A DNA stretch of 64,000 nt from Glutamicibacter mishrai (lineage in GTDB: Bacteria; Actinomycetota; Actinomycetes; Actinomycetales; Micrococcaceae), in contig NZ_CP032549.1 in the NCBI RefSeq assembly GCF_012221945.1, positions 2,728,001 through 2,792,000 on the forward strand, written 5' to 3'. Shown piece after piece: positions 54,074 through 63,448 of the stretch (positions are counted from its first letter, which is position 1; every line of letters begins with the position of its first letter). Made by a program: the position numbers and the translations under genes. The notes below the pieces were generated by a model, which was not told where the DNA came from, searched no databases, and worked only from the letters and a program-made list of their open reading frames with translations.

Positions 54074-54898
54074 GTGCCGCGGACTTTGAGCCGTCGTGAC
54101 ACGACGGCTCTGATCGAGTTGCTCGACCGCGACCCCGTCGCCAATATTTTCACCCGTTCCCAGGTGAACCTGCACCGTTCGGCCGCACCAGATGGCTTTG
54201 CCCATATTGTGGGGCTCGACGGTGAAGACGGGCTCGAATCGGCATGCTGGGTGGGCGCCAACGTGGCGCCTACCCTCATGTCCGAGGTCGAGGCCAAGAA
54301 GTATGCACAGCATGCCCTGGACTCCCGCCAACGATTCGCCTCGGTTTTCGGCCCAGCCCAGTCTGTGCTGGCCATGCACGAGGTGCTGCGCGAGGGTCCG
54401 CAAGCCATCTTTGATGTCAGGGAAAACCAACCCCTGCTGACGATTTCCCAGCCGCCTGTTGGAATGCGGCGCAACCGTATTCGTCCTGCGCGCATTCACG
54501 AATTTGATCTTGTACTCCCAGCCAGCGCTGCCATGTTCGAGGAAGAACTGGGCTATTCGCCGCTGGAAAATGGCGGCAGTTTTTATCGAAGCCGCGTCCG
54601 GCAACTCATCCGGGATGCGTACACGGTCATCGACCGTGACGATGACGGTGAAGTCATTTTCAAGGCGGATCTAGGTACCGTAACCGATGAAGTAGTTCAG
54701 ATCCAAGGTGTGTGGATCAATCCCAAATACAGGGGTCTTGGCTTAGCCGCCGGATATATGAGTAGCACCGTTGACTACGCTATGCAGTTCGCGCCCGTAG
54801 TGAGCCTGTACGTCAATGATTTTAATGTTCCTGCCCTGAAGACCTATCAGCGCATTGGCTTTGAGCAAATAGGCACTTTTGCAACTATCTTGTTCTGA
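54074..54898 (+). CDS. GNAT-family acetyltransferase (DUF4081-type two-domain)
   Basis: About 275 residues in two parts: an N-terminal domain (LSRRDTTALIELLDRDPVANIFTRSQV...) of the DUF4081 type and a C-terminal GNAT domain (about 130-275) with the acetyl-CoA motif IQGVWINPKYRGLGLAAGYMSS and VNDFNVPALKTYQRIGFEQIG. Such proteins commonly follow ispG in actinobacteria. Start is uncertain: ATG 54002 would overlap ispG by 47 bases, GTG 54074 fits the family length, and TTG 54086 has the best-spaced AAAGGGG. Substrate unknown. Confidence 0.85.
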   Translation: MPRTLSRRDTTALIELLDRDPVANIFTRSQVNLHRSAAPDGFAHIVGLDGEDGLESACWVGANVAPTLMSEVEAKKYAQHALDSRQRFASVFGPAQSVLAMHEVLREGPQAIFDVRENQPLLTISQPPVGMRRNRIRPARIHEFDLVLPASAAMFEEELGYSPLENGGSFYRSRVRQLIRDAYTVIDRDDDGEVIFKADLGTVTDEVVQIQGVWINPKYRGLGLAAGYMSSTVDYAMQFAPVVSLYVNDFNVPALKTYQRIGFEQIGTFATILF

Positions 54899-55012
54899 TC
54901 GATCTCTGGCCAACCTCTGACGCGATCGAGCGCACCAGTGTCGCAATCTCGTTGAAGCTCCCGAAGATCTTCTAGACTCTAGAGAGTAAAGCTAAACGGG
55001 ATAGGAAATTTT

Positions 55013-55699
55013 GTGGCTCAAGCCAATGGTTTCAATTTGTATATGGCCGCTGCCATTTGCCTCGGTACGGCGACATTGGCAAGCTGCAGCACTGCTCAGC
55101 CCGCGCCAGAGCCAACCGCTCAAACGGTAGTGGACATCGACGCGGATCAGTTGCAAAAAACACTTGAAGACTATTCCAAAGACGATGCAAACGCTACGGT
55201 CATCAATGACAAAAAACTGCGCTCCAGTATCCCGCAAGCGCAAGAATGGCTTGAAAGTGTGAAGGTCGACCCGAGCAAATGCGGTGTCACCTTTGCTGAA
55301 CCCGTTGCTGACCAGCTTCAGAACTCGACCATGGGCGCTATCGAGTTCGACGACAGCTATTTGACCGTCGCCGTTTACAAGGATCCTCAGCTTCTGAAGA
55401 AGCAGTGGGAAGCCAAGGCTTCCGCCAATGAGCAGTGCTCTCGCTACTCGGTTACTTCTGGCAGCGAATCTCGCGCTTTCCATCTGGCTAAACAGCCGAT
55501 TGACTCGCAAGCAGAGCAGGACGAGAGCTATGTCGTCACCAGCAGTGACGGGAAAACTACCCAGCAACAGCTCATCGTCCGATCGGCAACGGCAAATGTT
55601 CTGATTGGAATTCAGCAAACCACCGCCAAAGGCCAAACGCAGCAACAACTCAAAGATGCTTCGGCAAAGATCAATGAATTGCTGAAAGAGCTGAACTAG
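55013..55699 (+). CDS. Lipoprotein 1 of a tandem paralogous trio, unknown function
   Basis: 228-residue secreted lipoprotein, lipobox LASC with Cys25. The mature part has a conserved Cys pair, Cys90 in VDPSKC and Cys142, 52 apart, likely a disulfide. A short block (TVINDKKLRSSIPQAQEWLESVKVDPSKC) aligns with the two downstream neighbours: V-I/M...L...P-E/S-K-C. GTG start at 55013. The pattern loosely recalls extracellular sensor domains of mycobacterial Ser/Thr kinases, but I cannot assign it. First of three same-strand genes with 55-80 base gaps. Confidence 0.75.
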   Translation: MAQANGFNLYMAAAICLGTATLASCSTAQPAPEPTAQTVVDIDADQLQKTLEDYSKDDANATVINDKKLRSSIPQAQEWLESVKVDPSKCGVTFAEPVADQLQNSTMGAIEFDDSYLTVAVYKDPQLLKKQWEAKASANEQCSRYSVTSGSESRAFHLAKQPIDSQAEQDESYVVTSSDGKTTQQQLIVRSATANVLIGIQQTTAKGQTQQQLKDASAKINELLKELN

Positions 55700-55755
55700 C
55701 GGATTCAACGGCCTATTCTCCGAGAACATCGCAGGGACAACGCAAGGAAAATTTC

Positions 55756-56505
55756 ATGACAAAGCGGTTACTGTTTTTGGCTTTGCCGATTGCGGCATCT
55801 CTGGCATTGGCAGGTTGCTCTGCCGGATCATCCGACCAGACGCCAGATACCTCGGGATCACCGAGCGCCGAGAAAAGCCAAGAGGGCACCGATGGGCAAA
55901 CGGCTGGGAAAAATCTCAGCGCGCAGCAAGTAGAAGATGTCGCTTCAAAACTACTTGATGGGGACCCCGCTGTGCAGGTCATCGGCAACAAGCAGATGCA
56001 ACCGCAGCTTTCGGCTGCCAAGGATGCGAAACTGCCTGATGGAATCAAGCCTGAGAAATGCGCTGAACTCAACGCAAAATATACGGTTACGGACTTGACT
56101 GGTTCGGTAGCGGCCACGTCCACCAGCAGCTCTGAGCAAATGGGCAAAGTAGTGCAGATTTTTTCGTTGACTGACGAAACGACTCGAAAAAACGTGCATG
56201 AGGCCCTGGCATTGGATGACCTGGCAGGATGCGAAACGGTCACCATTGAGCAAGGCGGAAAAGAGATCAATGCGCAACGGCAGATTTTGCCGTTGGACGT
56301 TAAAGCCGACAGGTCTTTGACGATGTCGACCATCATGGATGCAGGGGGTGGGCAGAAGCTGAGTTCAGTTGCTGTTCAAGCCCTGGATGGAAACAATTTT
56401 GTTTTGGTTACCTTGCAAACGGGATCGATGCAACCTGCGGAATTGGCGACTCAAGCGGTAGAACTGACAGATCAAGCGTTTGATGAAATCAAAGCGGTGC
56501 AATAG
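55756..56505 (+). CDS. Lipoprotein 2 of a tandem paralogous trio, unknown function
   Basis: 249-residue lipoprotein with lipobox LAGC (Cys21), a Ser/Gln/Lys-rich linker to about 50, then a folded domain. Conserved cysteines are Cys102 in IKPEKCAEL and Cys159 in LAGCETVTI, 57 apart. Shares IKPEKCAEL exactly with lipoprotein 3, so these two are closest. Domain order and length match the other two. Function not recognised. Confidence 0.78.
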   Translation: MTKRLLFLALPIAASLALAGCSAGSSDQTPDTSGSPSAEKSQEGTDGQTAGKNLSAQQVEDVASKLLDGDPAVQVIGNKQMQPQLSAAKDAKLPDGIKPEKCAELNAKYTVTDLTGSVAATSTSSSEQMGKVVQIFSLTDETTRKNVHEALALDDLAGCETVTIEQGGKEINAQRQILPLDVKADRSLTMSTIMDAGGGQKLSSVAVQALDGNNFVLVTLQTGSMQPAELATQAVELTDQAFDEIKAVQ

Positions 56506-56583
56506 TTCGGGTAAGAACTTTTATTTCGAACGTGTTGTGTAATACTAGAGGTGGCTTTTCACCATCAACGTGAGGATTACACC

Positions 56584-57327
56584 ATGAAGAAGCAAGCTTT
56601 CTGGGTTCTGCCGATGGCGGCAGCACTCGCTCTGAGCGGCTGCGGTAGCTCGGGCAACGAATCATCGGGTAGCTCTGATAGCTCAGGTGCCGCGCAGGAG
56701 CAGTCAAACGAATCGCCGGCCCTGACCGGTGAGCAGGCCACCGCTGTCGTGAAGTCGCTGGTTGGCGACTCTGAGAAGGCCCAGGTCATGGACTCTGAAT
56801 CCCTCAAGGGTTCAACATCTGATGCTGAGAAGCTAGTCAAGAGCATGAACATCAAGCCTGAAAAGTGCGCAGAACTCCTTACCCAAGAGGGAGCGCTGGA
56901 TACCTCGGGAACCAACATGGCGGTAGCCGTTGTCCCGGGTGAAGGTACGGCAATGACAACCTACTCCGTTGTCGGCTTCGAGGATTCGGCAAAGGCCGAG
57001 ACGGCGAAGTCAAGGATTGAAAAGAAGGACTTGCAGGGCTGCGATAAGTTCTCGATGTCCATGTCGGGGCAGGAATTCACTGCTGCTGCCAAGATCTTGG
57101 ATGTCAGCTCTGACGCAGATTCCGCGATCGCTACCAAGACCAGCATGACTTTGAATGGCACCGAGGTTCCGGGCGGCTCGTATCAGCTGCAGGGTCTTGT
57201 CGGCCCTAATGCAGTTGTTGTCGTTTACTCTGGTGGCACTGGCAAGGAAAAAGACGCAGAGGTGCTGGACAAGCTCACTGCTGAACTCAATAAGGCCGTC
57301 GCTGAAGTAAAATCGGCTGCCAAGTAG
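56584..57327 (+). CDS. Lipoprotein 3 of a tandem paralogous trio, unknown function
   Basis: 248-residue lipoprotein, lipobox LSGC (Cys20), Ser/Gly-rich linker, then the shared domain with Cys95 in IKPEKCAEL and Cys153 in LQGCDKFSM, 58 apart. GAGG 8 bases before the ATG at 56584 sets the start. Codons are more biased than in lipoprotein 1, hinting at higher expression. A TAATACT -10-like box lies at 56540-56546, so it may have its own promoter. Confidence 0.8.
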   Translation: MKKQAFWVLPMAAALALSGCGSSGNESSGSSDSSGAAQEQSNESPALTGEQATAVVKSLVGDSEKAQVMDSESLKGSTSDAEKLVKSMNIKPEKCAELLTQEGALDTSGTNMAVAVVPGEGTAMTTYSVVGFEDSAKAETAKSRIEKKDLQGCDKFSMSMSGQEFTAAAKILDVSSDADSAIATKTSMTLNGTEVPGGSYQLQGLVGPNAVVVVYSGGTGKEKDAEVLDKLTAELNKAVAEVKSAAK

Positions 57328-57446
57328 TTTATTTTCTGATTCGGAGGGCTCTCGTTGGTTCCATTGGTGAACTGGCGGGAGCCGTTCGTTCATTAATGCC
57401 CGTCGAATGCTTCCCAACTACGGTCTCCTCGTGGCATTCTCGATAA

Positions 57447-58625
57447 ATGACTGTGGAGTATCGTGGCCCCCAGACGCTGATCCAGGCGGCATTGGCTGCT
57501 GGAGAAGATCCAGCGGCCAAAGCGCGAAGCCTCAAGGCCCTGCATCAGAGATGGGCTGAGGGCACACGTATTCCGGAGGTCGTCCGGCCCGTAGTTGCGC
57601 GCTCGTGGTCTCGTGCTGGAGCGCTAGAAAAAGACATCGTCCCGCTTGATGCGATGGCGATACGCGACTTGCGCGAGTCCAATGAAGAGCTCACGAGCCT
57701 AGTAGGCCTGTTCAAGGAACGGCTGCTGTCGCTGGCGACCCAAGCCGGCAACCAACTCGTGATTTCTGATGGCCAGGGCTACGTACTGTGGGTTCTAGGA
57801 CCTTCGACCGTCCGAAGGCGCAGTGACGGGATCGGGTTTGTCTCAGGGGCACGTTGGCGCGAAAGCGACGTGGGTACCAATGGCATCGGTGCTGCCATGG
57901 CTGAGAAGGTACCGGTGCAAATTTTCGGTCCGGAGCACGCGCGCGAGGAACAACACTCATGGGTATGCACCTCAGCCCCTGTGTTGAATCGGGCGACAGC
58001 GTCTTTGGTAGGCACGATCACGCTGGCTGGCTCATTTCGCACCGCACATCCTCACTCCCTGGCCTTGGTTTCTTCAGTGGCGCACGAAGCTGAAGCGGCG
58101 TTGCAAGCTCAACATTCTTTGAAGTTGCAACGCTTGGAGCTTACTAATGAACTGCCAGATGGCGAGTTCATCTTGACCGATCCACAGGGGCTGGTGGCGG
58201 CAAGTCGCGGATACAGCGTCGGCGGCCATATCAATCTGCCTGTTGGACTGGAGGAGGGGCACTTCTGGATTGCTGGCCTGGGTGCTGTGGACGCACGGCA
58301 GGCTGCTGGTGGATGGATTTTCACGAAAACCCAACACCAACTTAGGCTCGAAATGAGTTCCGAAACATTGCGCCAGGTGATCGTGCACTCTCATGAGGGG
58401 TCGACACAGATCAGCCTCAGCGAAAAACACTGGCAAATCGTTAACATGCTCGCCAAGCATCCATTGGGCCTTGGGGCCGAGCAGCTCAAGTCCTTGTGGC
58501 CGGCGTCGACGCCTCAAGTGACAATTCGAGCTGAGCTGTCCCGTCTGCGCGCAAAATTGCCGGGGGTCATCGCTTCGCGACCCTACCGGCTCGTTGCGCC
58601 GATAGTCCGCAACTCGGGGCTCTGA
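57447..58625 (+). CDS. GAF-domain transcriptional regulator (AcoR-like, lacking the AAA+ domain)
   Basis: 392 residues. N-terminal part resembles the sensory half of AcoR-type activators: R.VVARSWSRAGALEKD..PLD then a GAF domain (about 85-225) with NQLVISDGQGYVLWVLG and GARWRESDVGTNGIGAAMAEKVPVQIFGPEHARE. No sigma-54 AAA+ ATPase follows; residues about 325-385 instead look like a winged helix (LSEKHWQIVNMLAKHPLGLGAEQLKSLWP....IRAELSRLRAKL). This hybrid is common in actinobacteria beside alcohol/aldehyde or oxygenase genes. It most likely controls the adjacent monooxygenase gene. Confidence 0.82.
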   Translation: MTVEYRGPQTLIQAALAAGEDPAAKARSLKALHQRWAEGTRIPEVVRPVVARSWSRAGALEKDIVPLDAMAIRDLRESNEELTSLVGLFKERLLSLATQAGNQLVISDGQGYVLWVLGPSTVRRRSDGIGFVSGARWRESDVGTNGIGAAMAEKVPVQIFGPEHAREEQHSWVCTSAPVLNRATASLVGTITLAGSFRTAHPHSLALVSSVAHEAEAALQAQHSLKLQRLELTNELPDGEFILTDPQGLVAASRGYSVGGHINLPVGLEEGHFWIAGLGAVDARQAAGGWIFTKTQHQLRLEMSSETLRQVIVHSHEGSTQISLSEKHWQIVNMLAKHPLGLGAEQLKSLWPASTPQVTIRAELSRLRAKLPGVIASRPYRLVAPIVRNSGL

Positions 58626-58642
58626 ACAACTGGCCTTTTCAC

Positions 58643-58684
58643 TGCAACCTTTTGCAACGGTTTTCTTTTGTGACCCAGATCATA
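58643..58684. promoter_or_regulatory. Regulatory sites upstream of the monooxygenase gene
   Basis: Two TGCAAC direct repeats 10 bases apart (58643-58648, 58653-58658) could bind the GAF regulator. A CRP/GlxR-like box TGTGA-CCCAGA-TCATA (58669-58684) matches 9 of 10 positions. Both assignments are inferred. Confidence 0.4.
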
Positions 58685-58742
58685 TTCTTACTTCAAGGCG
58701 GCAACACGACCGCAGAATTCCCCGGTCTTTCGATGAAATGAA

Positions 58743-60542
58743 GTGATGAGTATGTCAAGCAACGACGCACTGACCCAAGCCCAGGAGTGGGGCGATGCTC
58801 TGGAGCAAGCCCTGCAAAAAGGGGATATTCAGAAGGTCACGCAACTGTTCGGCGAAGATTCCTACTGGCGCGATCTGACGGCCTTGACTTGGAATATACA
58901 CACCAGCGAGGGACGCGAAGACATCGGCAAGATGCTTCTCGGTGTAGACCGCGGAGCATGGCCCCGCAGCATCAAGGTCACCAGCGCCAGCGAAGTCGAC
59001 GGGGTCATTGAGGCCTGGTACAGCTTCGAGAATGATGCGATCCAAGGCTTGGGGCTTTTCCGCTTGCGTGAAGGTCTGTGCTGGACGTTGCTCAGCACGG
59101 CGCAGTCGCTGCGACAGTTCCCTGAACCAGCCGGGAAGCTCCGTGAAATGGGAGCAGAACACGGATCATCCATGAGCAGGGAAAACTGGCTGGATCGCCG
59201 CCTCGCCCAGCAGCAGTCCTTGGGCATTACGGAGCAGCCCTACACGTTGATCATTGGCGGCGGCCAAGGCGGAATTGGGCTAGCTGCGCGTCTCAAGCGC
59301 ATGGGTGTCCCAGCTCTGGTTATCGACAAGCACCCTCGCCCCGGAGATCAATGGCGTTCACGTTATCATTCCCTTGCGCTGCACGATCCGGTTTGGTACG
59401 ACCATATGCCTTATATCGACTTCCCCGACCACTGGCCGGTCTTTACGCCGAAGGACAAGATGGGGGACTGGCTTGAAAGCTACACCAAACTCATGGAGCT
59501 GGACTACTGGTCCCTGACTGAAGCAACCAGCGCGCGCCAGGATCCCGAAGGCGAGGGGTGGGTTGTCGAGGTCCTCCGCGACGGCGTGCCGTTGACCCTG
59601 CGGCCAACTCAATTGGTGCTGGCAACGGGCATGTCCGGAATCCCGAATATTCCAAAGTATCCTGGCGCGGATGTTTTCGAGGGCGAACAAAACCACTCCT
59701 CGACACATCCGGGAGGAGAACACTACGCGGGGAAGAATGTTGTGGTGATCGGGGCCAACAATTCGGCCCATGATATCTGTGCGGACCTGGTGCAAAACGG
59801 AGCCCATCCCACGATGGTCCAGCGCTCGAGCACGCATATTGTGCGGTCCGAATCGTTGATGAAGCATGTACTTGGCGGCCTGTACTCCGAGGAAGCCCTG
59901 GCGGCTGGGATCGATCACAATAAAGCTGATCTGATCTTTGCCTCCATCCCATACAAGGTCCTGCCTGAATTCCATAAGCCGGCCTTTGCCAAGATCCGAG
60001 AACTGGATGCAGAGTTCTACAAGTCGTTGGAAGATGCCGGATTTGATCTGGACTTCGGCGACGACGACTCCGGGTTGTTCCTCAAGTACCTGCGCCGTGG
60101 ATCCGGCTACTACATCAATATTGGCGCCAGCGAGCTGGTTGCTGACGGATCCATCGCCCTGGCGAAGGGCGAGGTCTCGCATCTGACTGAATCCTCGGTG
60201 GTCTTGGCGGATGGCACCGAACTGCCTGCCGACGCAGTCGTCTACGCAACTGGCTACGGTTCGATGAACGGCTGGGCCGCCAAGCTCATCTCGCAGGAAG
60301 TCGCCGACGCTGTGGGCAAATGCTGGGGATTGGGTTCTGAAACTGCCAAGGATCCTGGGCCGTGGCAGGGCGAGTTGCGCAATATGTGGAAGCCGACGAA
60401 GGTCAAGAATTTATGGTTCCATGGTGGAAACCTGCACCAGTCACGGCACTATTCGAAGTATCTGGGGCTGCAATTGAAAGCGCGCTACGAAGGATTGCCG
60501 ACGCCGGTCTACGCTCTCGCACAGACCTACCATCAGTCCTGA
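58743..60542 (+). CDS. SnoaL-like/flavin monooxygenase fusion (FMO-type, NAD(P)/FAD-dependent)
   Basis: 599 residues. Residues about 10-140 form an NTF2/SnoaL-like domain (FGEDSYWRDLTALTWNIHTSEGREDI). Residues 168-599 form a class B flavin monooxygenase with FAD motif GGGQGG (172-177), NADPH motif GANNSAHD (337-344), two ATG-type motifs (ATGM near 294, ATGYG near 490) and an FxGxxxH-like FEGEQNH (312-318). It could hydroxylate or Baeyer-Villiger-oxidise a small hydrophobic substrate, which is unknown. Start may be GTG 58743, ATG 58746 or ATG 58752. The preceding GAF regulator is its likely controller. A terminator follows. Confidence 0.85.
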   Translation: MMSMSSNDALTQAQEWGDALEQALQKGDIQKVTQLFGEDSYWRDLTALTWNIHTSEGREDIGKMLLGVDRGAWPRSIKVTSASEVDGVIEAWYSFENDAIQGLGLFRLREGLCWTLLSTAQSLRQFPEPAGKLREMGAEHGSSMSRENWLDRRLAQQQSLGITEQPYTLIIGGGQGGIGLAARLKRMGVPALVIDKHPRPGDQWRSRYHSLALHDPVWYDHMPYIDFPDHWPVFTPKDKMGDWLESYTKLMELDYWSLTEATSARQDPEGEGWVVEVLRDGVPLTLRPTQLVLATGMSGIPNIPKYPGADVFEGEQNHSSTHPGGEHYAGKNVVVIGANNSAHDICADLVQNGAHPTMVQRSSTHIVRSESLMKHVLGGLYSEEALAAGIDHNKADLIFASIPYKVLPEFHKPAFAKIRELDAEFYKSLEDAGFDLDFGDDDSGLFLKYLRRGSGYYINIGASELVADGSIALAKGEVSHLTESSVVLADGTELPADAVVYATGYGSMNGWAAKLISQEVADAVGKCWGLGSETAKDPGPWQGELRNMWKPTKVKNLWFHGGNLHQSRHYSKYLGLQLKARYEGLPTPVYALAQTYHQS

Positions 60543-60575
60543 AAAGGCGGTAGTGTGGCGATCAATCCGTAATGG

Positions 60576-60618
60576 GCCGGGAAGATCTGTTTCATGGATC
60601 TTCCCGGCTCTGCTTTTC
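60576..60618 (+). terminator. Terminator after the monooxygenase gene
   Basis: Perfect 12-bp stem GCCGGGAAGATC / GATCTTCCCGGC with a 9-base loop, followed by TCTGCTTTT. Confidence 0.75.
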
Positions 60619-60795
60619 GGCGGCTCTTCTCGCAACACGGGATAGCTCATAGCCCTTGAATTTATTGGGAAGTGGCCCGAAGCGGTAGCATTGGAATCGG
60701 TCGACTTTACGGCCAAAAACCCTTTTGATTTTGCATAGCTAGTCGACACCGAAAATCCCTTTCGGATATCGACGGACGGAATAGGACGCCCCCGA

Positions 60796-62583
60796 GTGGT
60801 TTTGAAGCTTTCCACTACCTTCTTGCGCACCTTGCGCGAAGATCCGGTTGACGCCGAAGTCGCCAGCCACAAGCTGTTGGTACGCGCCGGTTATATCCGC
60901 CGTGCAGCCCCGGGCATCTACACCTGGTTGCCGCTGGGTTTGAAGGTCCTTGCGCGCGTTGAAGCTATTGTGCGCGAAGAAATGAACGCAATCGGCGGCC
61001 AAGAAGTGCATTTCCCTGCATTGCTGCCACGCGAGCCTTACGAGCAGACCGGTCGTTGGACCGAGTACGGCGAGGGCCTGTTCCGTCTGAAGGATCGCAA
61101 GGACGCCGACTACCTGCTAGCGCCAACCCACGAGGAAATGTTCACCCTCCTGGTCAAGGATCTGTACAACTCCTACAAGGACCTTCCGGTCTACCTGTAC
61201 CAGATCCAGAACAAGTACCGTGACGAAGCCCGTCCACGCGCTGGTCTGCTGCGCGGCCGCGAATTCATCATGAAGGATTCCTATTCCTTCAATATCGATG
61301 ACGCTGGCCTGGATGAGGCCTACATGGCTCACCGCGGCGCCTACCTGAAGATCTTCGAGCGCCTCGGCCTTGAGGTTGTTCCGGTCTTCGCGCAGGCTGG
61401 TGCCATGGGTGGCTCGAAGTCCGAAGAGTTCTTGCACCCGACCGCTATCGGCGAGGATACCTTCGTCCGCTCGCCAGGCGGCTACGCAGCCAACGTTGAA
61501 GCTGTCACCACGGTGGTGCCTGAAGACATCGACTACACCGATGCACCTGCCTTCGAGGTCGTCGAGACCCCTAACACCCCAACCATCGACACCTTGGTCG
61601 CGGCTGCCAACGAACTGCGCCCACGCGAGGACCGCGCCTGGGAAGCCAAGGACACCCTGAAGAATGTCGTACTGGCCATCACCGACCCAGAAGGCAACCG
61701 CCACCTGGTCGTCCTCGGTGTGCCAGGCGACCGTCAGGTAGACGAAAAGCGACTTGAAGCCACCATCGGCGTTGCGCTGGGCATCAACGGTGAAGTAGCT
61801 GTTGAGCAGGCAAACGCAGAAGACCTCAAGAGCCACCCGGAGATCGTCACCGGCTACCTCGGCCCAGCCCTTGGACTGGATAAGCAGCTTCTGGGCAAGG
61901 ACACCGAAGGTGCCATCACCTACCTGGTAGATCCTCGCGTCGTTTCCGGCAGCACCTGGATCACCGGCGCCAACGAGCACGGCAAGCACGTTTTCGGCCT
62001 GGTGGCCGGTCGCGACTTCGCGTTCGATGGCACCATCGAAGCCGTCAACGTCCTTGAAGGCGATCCAGCTCCGGACGGTTCGGGCCCCCTTCGTACCGAA
62101 CGCGGCATCGAAATGGGACACATCTTCCAGCTCGGCCGCAAGTACGCGGAAGCCCTGGATCTGCGGGTGCTTGACCAGAATGGCAAGCTGCAGGTTGTCA
62201 CCATGGGCTCCTACGGCATCGGAGTCACCCGAGCTGTCGCTGCCCTGGCAGAGGCCTACCACGATGAAAATGGCCTGGTTTGGCCAAAGCAGATTGCCCC
62301 AGCCGACGTCCACATTGTCGTCACCGGCAAGGGCGCCGAGATGCTTGAGGCTGCTGAGAAGCTGGCTGCCGAGCTCGAAGCTGCCGGGCAGGAAGTCATC
62401 CTCGACGACCGTCCGAAGCTTTCGGCTGGCGTGAAGTTCTCCGACGCTGAATTGATCGGCATTCCGACGATTGTTGTCGTGGGCCGTGGCCTGGCTGATG
62501 GAGTTGTTGAAGTGAAGGACCGTGCTACCGGTGAACGTCGCGATGTGAAGGTCGACGATGTGGTTGCCGAGTTGACCGCCTGA
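60796..62583 (+). CDS. proS: Prolyl-tRNA synthetase (bacterial type, with editing domain)
   Basis: Class II aminoacyl-tRNA synthetase, 595 residues. Motif 1/2 region: [29 protein letters not shown], then [39 protein letters not shown] (motif 2). An INS editing domain spans about 225-400 ([17 protein letters not shown] region). Motif 3 reads [19 protein letters not shown]. The C-terminal anticodon domain ends AELTA. GTG start at 60796. The 250-base upstream region holds the previous terminator and a small CCGAAA/TTTCGG hairpin (60750-60766), no T-box seen. Confidence 0.97.
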   Translation: MVLKLSTTFLRTLREDPVDAEVASHKLLVRAGYIRRAAPGIYTWLPLGLKVLARVEAIVREEMNAIGGQEVHFPALLPREPYEQTGRWTEYGEGLFRLKDRKDADYLLAPTHEEMFTLLVKDLYNSYKDLPVYLYQIQNKYRDEARPRAGLLRGREFIMKDSYSFNIDDAGLDEAYMAHRGAYLKIFERLGLEVVPVFAQAGAMGGSKSEEFLHPTAIGEDTFVRSPGGYAANVEAVTTVVPEDIDYTDAPAFEVVETPNTPTIDTLVAAANELRPREDRAWEAKDTLKNVVLAITDPEGNRHLVVLGVPGDRQVDEKRLEATIGVALGINGEVAVEQANAEDLKSHPEIVTGYLGPALGLDKQLLGKDTEGAITYLVDPRVVSGSTWITGANEHGKHVFGLVAGRDFAFDGTIEAVNVLEGDPAPDGSGPLRTERGIEMGHIFQLGRKYAEALDLRVLDQNGKLQVVTMGSYGIGVTRAVAALAEAYHDENGLVWPKQIAPADVHIVVTGKGAEMLEAAEKLAAELEAAGQEVILDDRPKLSAGVKFSDAELIGIPTIVVVGRGLADGVVEVKDRATGERRDVKVDDVVAELTA

Positions 62584-62618
62584 GAACTTCAAAAATAATT
62601 AAATAGGGGAGTAGCGCG

Positions 62619-63431
62619 GTGCAAGAGATTCTGGAATTCCTGTCCGTCAACGGCGAACCCGTTTCCTTCTGGCCCTTGGCCTTGCTTTTGCTGGCAGCCC
62701 TGGGTGCAGGATGGATCGACGCGGTTGTTGGAGGCGGGGGACTGATTCAATTGCCCGCGCTGCTTCTTTTTCCGGGAATCACCCCGGTGCAAGCGCTGGC
62801 TACCAACAAGCTGGGGTCGATCTTCGGCACCACGACCAGTGCGATCACGTATTACCGGCGGACCAGCCCGGATTTGAAAACCGCGATTCCGATGGCGCTG
62901 ACGGCCTTGATTGGCGCCTTCGGCGGAGCCGCTTTGGCGACGGTGCTTCCCTCGGAAGCAATCAAGCCGATCATCATCGCTGCACTGATCGCGGTCCTGC
63001 TCTTCACTATTTTCAAGCCAAAGGCAGGCGAGCTCTCTCGTCTGCGCTACACCGGCCACCAGCATTACTTGCGGGCCATCATGATCGGCCTGGTTATCGG
63101 CGGTTATGACGGCATGGTCGGTCCCGGCACTGGATCGTTCCTGATCATCGCCATGGTGACGGTACTCGGGTACAACTTCTTGCAGTCCTCGGCGAAAGCC
63201 AAGATCGTCAATCTCTGCACGAATCTCGGTGCCTTGCTGCTGTTCGTCCCGACCGGCCATGTATTGGTCGGCTTGGGCTTGGCCATGGGCGTGATGAACA
63301 TGATCGGCGGCTATCTCGGAGCGCGCATGGCGATCTCCAAGGGCAGCGCTTTTATCCGCATCGTCTTCGTCGTTGTTGTCAGCGCGCTGATCATCAAGCT
63401 TGGCTCAGACATGATTTTTGCCGGCGAGTAG
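62619..63431 (+). CDS. TSUP-family (TauE/SafE) membrane permease
   Basis: 270-residue permease with about eight helices in two repeats. Family marks are GWIDAVVGGGGLIQLPALLLFPGITPVQALATNKLGSIFGTTTSA and GGYDGMVGPGTGSFLIIAMV..GYNFLQSSAKAKIVNLCTNLGAL. Members export sulfite, sulfoacetate or other small organosulfur anions. GTG start with GGGGAG 8 bases upstream, 35 bases after proS. Substrate unknown. Confidence 0.92.
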   Translation: MQEILEFLSVNGEPVSFWPLALLLLAALGAGWIDAVVGGGGLIQLPALLLFPGITPVQALATNKLGSIFGTTTSAITYYRRTSPDLKTAIPMALTALIGAFGGAALATVLPSEAIKPIIIAALIAVLLFTIFKPKAGELSRLRYTGHQHYLRAIMIGLVIGGYDGMVGPGTGSFLIIAMVTVLGYNFLQSSAKAKIVNLCTNLGALLLFVPTGHVLVGLGLAMGVMNMIGGYLGARMAISKGSAFIRIVFVVVVSALIIKLGSDMIFAGE

Positions 63432-63448
63432 ACCGGCAGGATGTGCAG

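Noticed and set aside
60543..60795. T-box riboswitch upstream of proS
   Set aside because: No T-box sequence, specifier hairpin or antiterminator pair was seen; the main hairpin is the terminator of the previous gene.
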